NCBI GenBank assembly: GCA_964587125.1
Contig: CAZPKC010000005.1
Span: 52,728 to 116,727 of the forward strand
Direction: 5' to 3'
Length of the DNA: 64,000 nt
From: CAIXLI01 sp964587125
Lineage (GTDB): Bacteria; Pseudomonadota; Alphaproteobacteria; UBA9219
Shown in pieces: positions 59,022 through 64,000 of this stretch. Position numbers and translations under genes: made by a program. The notes under the pieces were generated by a model. That model was not told the DNA's origin, searched no databases, and saw only the letters and a program-made list of their open reading frames with translations. Positions within the stretch are counted from its first letter, which is position 1; the number at the start of each line of letters is the position of its first letter.

Positions 59022-59449
59022 CTTTTGGCCTTTTCATTCTCTGTCGTTTTCTTTTTATACATAGCCAACATGCGCTGCGTGACGATGAATCCTCCGAAAA
59101 TATTGATCGAGGCCAAAACGACGGCGCCAAGCCCCATTTCTTTCGAAAGAGTCATATCGACGGGGCCTGCGGCAAGCAAAGCCCCGACGATAATGACTGA
59201 GGAAACCGCGTTGGTAACGGCCATCAAAGGCGAATGCAGCGCCGGAGTCACGCGCCACACGACATAATATCCCACAAAACAAGCCAGAACGAAGACCGTC
59301 AGGCCGGTGATAAAGAACCCCTCTCCGACAGGAGCTCCCTGCACCGCGATTCCTGCGGCTTGCTTTGCCAATTCCGAAGCAAGATCGGAAAGCCTGTGCT
59401 GATCTGCAGCAATGCCGTTCAAGCCCGAGATGATGTCGCTAAGCGCCAT
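59018..59449 (-). CDS. pntAB: NAD(P) transhydrogenase subunit alpha-2 (membrane part)
   Basis: A 143-residue subunit with four membrane helices (FFITGLTVFVLACFVGYYVVW, then VVIVGALLAAG and GAVVLASINIFGGFIVTQRML). In the three-gene arrangement of Alphaproteobacteria it completes the channel with PntB. The N-terminal 45 residues are a soluble helical extension. It is coupled to pntB by overlap. Confidence 0.93.
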   Translation of the reverse strand: MALSDIISGLNGIAADQHRLSDLASELAKQAAGIAVQGAPVGEGFFITGLTVFVLACFVGYYVVWRVTPALHSPLMAVTNAVSSVIIVGALLAAGPVDMTLSKEMGLGAVVLASINIFGGFIVTQRMLAMYKKKTTENEKAKR

Positions 59450-59458
59450 AAAAAGCCC

Positions 59459-59860
59459 TTACTTCTTGGCCGGAGAAACAGGCGCGGCAGGGGTTACCGG
59501 AACCGTCGTCGAGGAAGCTTCCGGCGCTTTATCGGGATTTGTTCCGCTGACGGACAATGACACCGGAGGTTCCGTCGCCGTAGTCGTAGTCGCCCCCGCA
59601 GGAACCTGAACCGCAGCCGTGGGCTGGGTGGCCTGAAGCACCGTATGTTTGCGGATCAGTTCGATCTCGGCAAGGATCCTATCCTCCCGTTCCTGAACGA
59701 TGTTGATGCGCTCGTTGTTATCTCTGACGGATGCCCTGACATCGACAAGATAGTTCGCGAACAAAATGAACAAAACCGCACAGCATAAAACCGACGTGGC
59801 AATGCTGGTAATCCACCACAGGACGATTTGGATTTTATTTACTGGCATTTCTACGGACAT
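59459..59860 (-). CDS. Bitopic coiled-coil, Pro/Thr-rich protein between pntAA and pntAB
   Basis: A 133-residue protein: one transmembrane helix (WWITSIATSVLCCAVLFILFA), a short coiled coil (ASVRDNNERINIVQEREDRIL) and a Pro/Ala/Thr-rich tail (PAGATTTTATEPPVSLSV...PVTPAAPVSPAKK). The start is ATG 59860 because AAGGAG lies exactly six bases upstream; the GTG at 59875 would place that site inside the gene. It is the third of four genes in the pnt operon and could be an assembly or anchoring factor for the transhydrogenase. Not recognised. Confidence 0.7.
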   Translation of the reverse strand: MSVEMPVNKIQIVLWWITSIATSVLCCAVLFILFANYLVDVRASVRDNNERINIVQEREDRILAEIELIRKHTVLQATQPTAAVQVPAGATTTTATEPPVSLSVSGTNPDKAPEASSTTVPVTPAAPVSPAKK

Positions 59861-59879
59861 GAGCTTCTCCTTCACGGTT

Positions 59880-61031
59880 TCAGTTAAGTTTCAGAAATTG
59901 CGGATGCACAATAGCGCCTTGGTGCGTTAAAGTAATCGCGCGGACAATTTCGTCGTTCCAGTCTATCTCCAGTTTTCCCCCACTTTTTGCGGAAATCAAG
60001 GAAACAAAGTTGTAAAGATTCCGCGCGTAAAGCGACGAAGCATCGACAGGAATACGGCTCGGAACGTTGCGATATCCTATAATTTTGACTCCGTAAGCTT
60101 CGACGATTTTTCCGGCTTCGCTGAGCGCGCAATTGCCGCCCTGCTCTACCGCAAGATCGACAATGACGGAGCCAGGCTTCATCGTTTTAAGCATGGCTTC
60201 GCTAATGAGGTTCGGCGCGGCGCGTCCGGGAATAAGGGCCGTGCAAATGACGATATCCTGTTTCTTGATGGTCTCGGCGATCAATGCGGCCTGAGCCCGC
60301 TTGTAATCGTCGCTCATTTCCTTGGCATAGCCGCCGGATGTTTCGGCCTGCTTGGTTTCCTCGCTTTCGACCATCACGAATATCGCGCCCAAGCTTTCGA
60401 CTTGTTCGCGCGCAACGGGGCGCACATCGGTAGCGGAAACGACCGCGCCCAAACGGCGCGCCGTAGCGATAGCCTGCAAACCGGAAACGCCTGCCCCCAT
60501 CACCATCACGCGAGCTGGCGGCACAGTGCCCGCCGCCGTCATCATCATCGGAAAAGCGCGGCCAAATTGCTCGGCCGCATCGAGAACGGCCTTATATCCC
60601 GCAAGATTGGATTGGCTGGACAGAACGTCCATCGCTTGGGCGCGCGTAATGCGCGGCAAAAGCTCCATCGACATAGCCGTGATAGTGCAGCGCGCGTAAA
60701 TATCGAGATCGGCCCGTGCGCCGTACGGATTAAGCATGCCGATTAATACGACGCCCGGTTTCAAAAGCCCGATTTCGTTGCGGCCTTCGCTTTCGCTCAT
60801 CGGGCGTTGAACCTTCAAAACGATGTCGGCATCGCGGAGCAAAACGGCGGTATCGGGGATGATCGCGGCCCCTGCTGCCGCGTAAGCGTCGTCATGAAAG
60901 GAAGCCTCGCTGCCCGCCCCCGCCTCAAGCGCGACATCGTAACCTAAAGACCTATATTTCTTAACCGTATCGGGCGCTATGGCGACACGGCGTTCATAAG
61001 GGCGGCGTTCTTTGGGGACAGCGATCTTCAT
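59880..61031 (-). CDS. pntAA: NAD(P) transhydrogenase subunit alpha-1 (NAD-binding)
   Basis: A 383-residue soluble domain I. It has KIAVPKERRPYERRVAIAPDTV at the start (parts VPKERRPYERRVA), the alanine dehydrogenase/PNT signature region, NAD-binding VMVMGAGVSGLQAIATARRLGA, and a Q-loop region DVRPVAREQVESLGA. It binds NADH and delivers hydride to PntB. First of the pntAA-orf-pntAB-pntB operon, 126 bases from tRNA-Pro on the opposite strand. Confidence 0.95.
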   Translation of the reverse strand: MKIAVPKERRPYERRVAIAPDTVKKYRSLGYDVALEAGAGSEASFHDDAYAAAGAAIIPDTAVLLRDADIVLKVQRPMSESEGRNEIGLLKPGVVLIGMLNPYGARADLDIYARCTITAMSMELLPRITRAQAMDVLSSQSNLAGYKAVLDAAEQFGRAFPMMMTAAGTVPPARVMVMGAGVSGLQAIATARRLGAVVSATDVRPVAREQVESLGAIFVMVESEETKQAETSGGYAKEMSDDYKRAQAALIAETIKKQDIVICTALIPGRAAPNLISEAMLKTMKPGSVIVDLAVEQGGNCALSEAGKIVEAYGVKIIGYRNVPSRIPVDASSLYARNLYNFVSLISAKSGGKLEIDWNDEIVRAITLTHQGAIVHPQFLKLN

Positions 61032-61156
61032 ATATGCACGATGGGAGAACGAATCGGGACAAATCGGAGGAGTTGTTGTTTATAAAATATTTTTTACCGT
61101 TTGGGAAGGCAGTTGCATCACGGCGTACGTGTGGCTATAACCGCGCATTCGAGGCT

Positions 61157-61233
61157 CGGAGAGTAGCTCAGCCTGGTAGAGCACTGCCTTCGGGAGGCAG
61201 GGGCCGGAGGTTCGAATCCTCTCTCTCCGACCA
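61157..61233 (+). tRNA. tRNA-Pro (anticodon CGG), integration site of the right-hand element
   Basis: Cloverleaf: acceptor CGGAGAG (61157-61163) pairs with CTCTCCG (61223-61229); D arm TAGCTCAGCCTGGTAGAGC; anticodon stem CTGCC/GGCAG with loop TTCGGGA, anticodon CGG; T arm GGAGGTTCGAATCCTCT; A discriminator and encoded CCA at 61231-61233. Its 3' half is overlapped antisense by the serine recombinase frame. Confidence 0.97.
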
Positions 61234-62760
61234 CTTTGCAAAATCAGCCCTATCGACCATCATGTCGAAGGGTTTTCGCAAAGTGTAACAAAGCGTTGGC
61301 CCGTTTAAGGTCAGGTTCGAAAACACACAATTGAGAATTGTGCGCTTTTCCTCGGTTTTCGAACTTGCAAAAAGCCCCTTGGCTTCGTGCGCCAGCGTTA
61401 TCAATGAAATAAGCGCGTCCTTGAAATTATCGTCGCATTGTCTTTGGCTTTTGATTTTCTCGTCAACAGCGGCAAGTTTTGAACGCAGTGATGTGCGTTT
61501 CTGATCGTATTCTTCCCGACTAAGTACCTTGTCCAATAAAAGGTCTGTGAGCGCGTCCATTCGCCCCTGAATCAATGTTTCTTCTTTGCGAAGTTCCGTT
61601 ACCTGCCGCCGCAGAAAATCACGCTCAGTGTTGTCTGTTTGCCTTACATACGTTTTAACTTTTTCAAAAAGATCGGCGGGCATTGTCAGACGATCAAGAA
61701 CGGCTTCGACCTGTTCGACAACCTTTTCTTCACGTACCCATATCTTTTTATCTGGATTTTCCGGATTACGGGCTACCAAATACGTCCAAGCTCCCGTTGA
61801 ACCGTTCTCATATGTTTTCTTCTGGGTTTCCGAAGTAACAACCTTGCCGCTTACCCCGCAGGTAATCAGGCCGCGAAAAACAAATTCTTTCCCGCCCCAT
61901 TTGAACGGCTTCTTTTTCCATCCGTTCAACACGGCTTGGCCTTGTTCCCATAATTCGCGAGTTATCAGCGGTTCATAGCGATGGGAAAAAATTTGTCCCT
62001 TGATACGCATTTCGCCGTAATAAAATGGATTGTTGATGATCTTATAGAGATGCGATTTGACCAAATGCCTTTTGAGCCGCGTACGGTTGATAAGCCCCCA
62101 CTCTTTGGTTTTTTCAAGCATTTGCCCAAGCGTATAAAGCCCCGTCGCATATTCCTCGAATAGCTTACGGATCAAAGGGGCGCGGTCTTGGTCGATAATG
62201 ATATTCCCCTTGCCCTTCTCATCACGAACGTTGACGTAGCCGAGCGGTGCAAGCCCCGTGTATTCGCCGTTTCGTATCTTCTGGTCAACGGCGCGCCGAA
62301 TATTGTCACGCATGCTATCAACGTAAGACTGGGCCATAATAACGCCCATAGACCACATCAACCGCTCTTGGCTGGCGCTGTCCTTATGGATGATATAATT
62401 CTCAGTGTTAAAGTGTAGTTCAATTTTGCCACAGCAAACCAGATTATCGAGCAAAGGATATTCACGGAAGGAACGCTGAACCCGATCAACCTTATCGGCC
62501 ACAATGGCCACAGGCTGCCGAAGCTTCTCGGCAAACCGGATCATTTCCATAAACTTTTTGCGTTCGCCTTTGGTCGAGCTTTCGACGACTTCAAAGGTTC
62601 GTATAACTTCAAGCCCACGCCGTTCACAATAGAGCTTCAAACGATTATGTTGAGCATCGATAGAGTAGCCCTCTTCTTGTTCACGCGTACTCACCCTGAC
62701 CAAGATGACGGCGATCTTTGCGGGAATTCTTGAATGGCGAAAATCAACGACGTTGCTCAT
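61168..62760 (-). CDS. Large serine site-specific recombinase of the integrated element
   Basis: A 530-residue recombinase. The resolvase catalytic domain has the nucleophile Ser24 in VILVRVSTREQ, then a recombinase domain (GLAPLGYVNVRDEKGKGNI, NRTRLKRHLVKSHLYKIINN, PFYYGEMRIKGQIFSHRYEP), and a coiled-coil C-terminal part (RRQVTELRKEETLIQGRMDAL). The last ~20 residues are read antisense through tRNA-Pro, so the host tRNA supplies the stop codon. The start is ATG 62760, favoured over 62796 for length and motif position. It would integrate and excise the element. Confidence 0.88.
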   Translation of the reverse strand: MSNVVDFRHSRIPAKIAVILVRVSTREQEEGYSIDAQHNRLKLYCERRGLEVIRTFEVVESSTKGERKKFMEMIRFAEKLRQPVAIVADKVDRVQRSFREYPLLDNLVCCGKIELHFNTENYIIHKDSASQERLMWSMGVIMAQSYVDSMRDNIRRAVDQKIRNGEYTGLAPLGYVNVRDEKGKGNIIIDQDRAPLIRKLFEEYATGLYTLGQMLEKTKEWGLINRTRLKRHLVKSHLYKIINNPFYYGEMRIKGQIFSHRYEPLITRELWEQGQAVLNGWKKKPFKWGGKEFVFRGLITCGVSGKVVTSETQKKTYENGSTGAWTYLVARNPENPDKKIWVREEKVVEQVEAVLDRLTMPADLFEKVKTYVRQTDNTERDFLRRQVTELRKEETLIQGRMDALTDLLLDKVLSREEYDQKRTSLRSKLAAVDEKIKSQRQCDDNFKDALISLITLAHEAKGLFASSKTEEKRTILNCVFSNLTLNGPTLCYTLRKPFDMMVDRADFAKWSEREDSNLRPLPPEGSALPG

Positions 62761-63028
62761 GACATCGATTCTGCTCCGTTCTTCTTTTGATGGCAAGCAG
62801 GGTTTGATAGAATGTCACCAGATTTTTTGCCGCACATTCCGCTTCGCCTACCGGAAGCGGCTGCGGATAGAGTTTTTGAATCCCATCAACGACTTGTTTC
62901 CACGCATGGCTTTGGTCATGCGAATCCACGAGGGGATCATCTATAATGATTTGTCCCTTTTTTGATCTGTAGCTATGGTGCCGTTTCTGTAATCGCGCCC
63001 TTGCTCGATTTTTGTCGCACTGCGACAT
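62744..63028 (-). CDS. Small hypothetical protein of the mobile element
   Basis: A 94-residue basic protein (RARARLQKRHHSYRSKKGQI), with DDPLVDSHDQSHAWKQVVDG and a C-terminal RRTEQNRCHEQRR. It has AAGGGGGAAG just before its ATG and overlaps the recombinase start by 17 bases, so the two are coupled. The basic start suggests nucleic acid binding; it may be an excision or regulatory partner. Not recognised. Confidence 0.55.
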   Translation of the reverse strand: MSQCDKNRARARLQKRHHSYRSKKGQIIIDDPLVDSHDQSHAWKQVVDGIQKLYPQPLPVGEAECAAKNLVTFYQTLLAIKRRTEQNRCHEQRR

Positions 63029-63034
63029 CTTCCC

Positions 63035-63067
63035 CCTTGTCCCGTTTCCTGTGGAAACGGGACAAGG
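63035..63067. other. Perfect 15-bp hairpin between relaxase and recombinase genes
   Basis: CCTTGTCCCGTTTCC (63035-63049) pairs fully with GGAAACGGGACAAGG (63053-63067) around TGT. It lies just ahead of the small gene at 63028, whose ribosome site overlaps its edge. No T-run follows on either strand, so a transfer-origin-like hairpin, an operator or an RNA control element is as likely as a terminator. The rest of 63068-63221 holds at most a 44-codon frame of doubtful status. Confidence 0.55.
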
Positions 63068-63221
63068 TTCTCACGAAGGTTCAAACTCTCTTATATGCTT
63101 TAAATACGCTAACGCCCGCTTTTGCCCCATGCTTTCTTGATAGCGTGTCTTCGACAGCGTTTCGCGCGGCATGAAGGGAAGAAGGCGGAATACTTGCGAA
63201 TACCGTCCCCGGCATTCCCGT

Positions 63222-64000
63222 TTACATCCCTATTCCCAAGCCTCTTTGCCTTCCAATCTCCCAATCGATGCCGCCGCCACGCACGATACCGGAGACGTAC
63301 CTGCCGATGTTCTTTTCGAGAACATCGCGCCACGGGACAAGCGAGAACTCGCGGCTGTTTTCGATCACCGAGAACTTGCCGCTGGCAAGCTCAAGCATCT
63401 TCCCCACTTTGCCCTCGACATGGTTCCCAACAAACGCTGCGGTATATTCACGCCCTGTTTGCTTCGCGATTCCTCCGGCAATGCGCTTTAGCTCCCGTTG
63501 TTGAAGCATGGTGAGCATGTTGTCCTTGTAGGAAACCATCCCTTGCTGCTCCTGCGCCAAACCCTGTTCGATAAGCCATTGCTGGCGGCGCGCCATAGCC
63601 TCATGTACTTCCTTGCCAAAGCCGGTGCCGCCCCGCGCTTCGGGGTGCCCAGCAACAAGCTCACGGTCTAGCCATGTGGCCCCGTCTGCCGTTATTTGTT
63701 TCTCAAGGCTTATGTTCGAGAGCTTGTCTACGATCACGGGCGCACGTTTTGCTAACGTCCTCTCGTACTCTCTCACCTTATCAAGATGATCCGGTGGGAT
63801 AATCCATGTGCCGTCTAGCTCATGTCTTGCCCCTCCAATTACCTTGCGTATGGCTTCTAAGCGCCGGACATGCGTTTCGGCAAAATCATAGGAAGCGCGG
63901 GGGTCGTGTTTCAGATGCAGGTTGACGCTATAACGCCCTCCATTTTTTGCCGCGATTTCGGCTACGGTACGGTCGGCCTGACGCGGTTCAACGCTCTTGG
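63222..64000 (-). CDS. Conjugative relaxase with DUF3363 region (5' partial)
   Basis: The minus-strand frame is open from the right window edge to a stop at 63222, 259 codons. C-terminal blocks TVAEIAAKNGGRYSVNLHLK, ELDGTWIIPPDHLDKVREYE, GATWLDRELVAGH and the closing SLVPWRDVLEKNIGRYVSGI with GGGIDWEIGRQRGLGIGM match DUF3363, the C-terminal part of VirD2/MobA-type relaxases of alphaproteobacterial mobile elements. The nicking domain would lie beyond the window. An internal ATG at 63776 is not the true start. Confidence 0.82.
   Translation of the reverse strand, partial: KSVEPRQADRTVAEIAAKNGGRYSVNLHLKHDPRASYDFAETHVRRLEAIRKVIGGARHELDGTWIIPPDHLDKVREYERTLAKRAPVIVDKLSNISLEKQITADGATWLDRELVAGHPEARGGTGFGKEVHEAMARRQQWLIEQGLAQEQQGMVSYKDNMLTMLQQRELKRIAGGIAKQTGREYTAAFVGNHVEGKVGKMLELASGKFSVIENSREFSLVPWRDVLEKNIGRYVSGIVRGGGIDWEIGRQRGLGIGM

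Noticed and set aside
61034..61288. A short + strand frame covering tRNA-Pro
   Set aside because: It is the tRNA gene and its flanks read as protein; no ribosome site and no protein-like sequence.
1..64000. CRISPR arrays, rRNA operons, tmRNA, insertion sequences with transposases
   Set aside because: No spaced repeats, rRNA signatures, tmRNA ends or transposase motifs were seen. The only short tandem array is TCCTTGG without spacers.

Overview
The window is a chromosomal segment of an alphaproteobacterium, probably a draft or metagenome-derived scaffold, since it holds one 100-base run of N. The lineage call rests on a DivL-type tyrosine 'histidine kinase', the histidine phosphotransferase ChpT, a DUF1465/RcdA protein, TTAA-N7-TTAA CtrA-type boxes, hopanoid-linked HpnA, a three-subunit PntAA/PntAB/PntB transhydrogenase and the ahcY-divL-tsaE neighbourhood. 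The exact order cannot be fixed from sequence reading alone.

Layout. Positions 1-12245 form a surface polysaccharide locus: the end of an exosortase/EpsI fusion, a GT-D-like protein, a Wzy-like polymerase, a secreted GH16-like protein, two GT4 glycosyltransferases, a Wzx-like flippase, an SGNH protein, a WcaF-like acetyltransferase, and fcl plus gmd for GDP-L-fucose. A gene-poor stretch leads to tRNA-Trp, secE and nusG. After nusG a small unknown gene is bracketed by a perfect 61-bp duplication of the nusG 3' end, and rplK does not follow. Next come degP, lysC, ubiG, ahcY, a VanX-like peptidase, divL and tsaE. Positions 24286-28507 are accessory: a PsiF-like protein, a 608-residue orphan, and a CLC transporter set between cutA and a second, broken cutA 3' end. 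Positions 28504-38745 are mostly housekeeping (fabD, hldE, ftsB, eno, midA, lgt, ubiK, purC), with a secreted Cys-rich protein whose ribosome binding site touches a 7-bp tandem repeat at the sequence gap.

Positions 38808-46723 carry a chemotaxis operon (cheA-cheW-cheY-cheB-cheR) downstream of chpT, then nadK and rcdA. Both chpT and rcdA have a perfect CtrA-type box 64-90 bp upstream of the start, so two parts of the CtrA phosphorelay/proteolysis circuit appear to be under CtrA control. Positions 46811-61031 are again mostly core (hpnA, mnmA, map, aroC, fabI, prfC, dps, murB, pnt), with a tandem pair of distantly related unknown proteins.

From 61157 to the right edge an integrative mobilizable element sits in tRNA-Pro(CGG): a serine recombinase whose last codons are read antisense through the tRNA, a small conserved-looking ORF, a perfect hairpin, and the C-terminal part of a DUF3363-type relaxase that runs off the window.

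The most unusual signal is that two unrelated housekeeping genes, nusG and cutA, each have a cargo gene placed directly behind them, followed by a second copy of the host gene's own 3' end in the same orientation.
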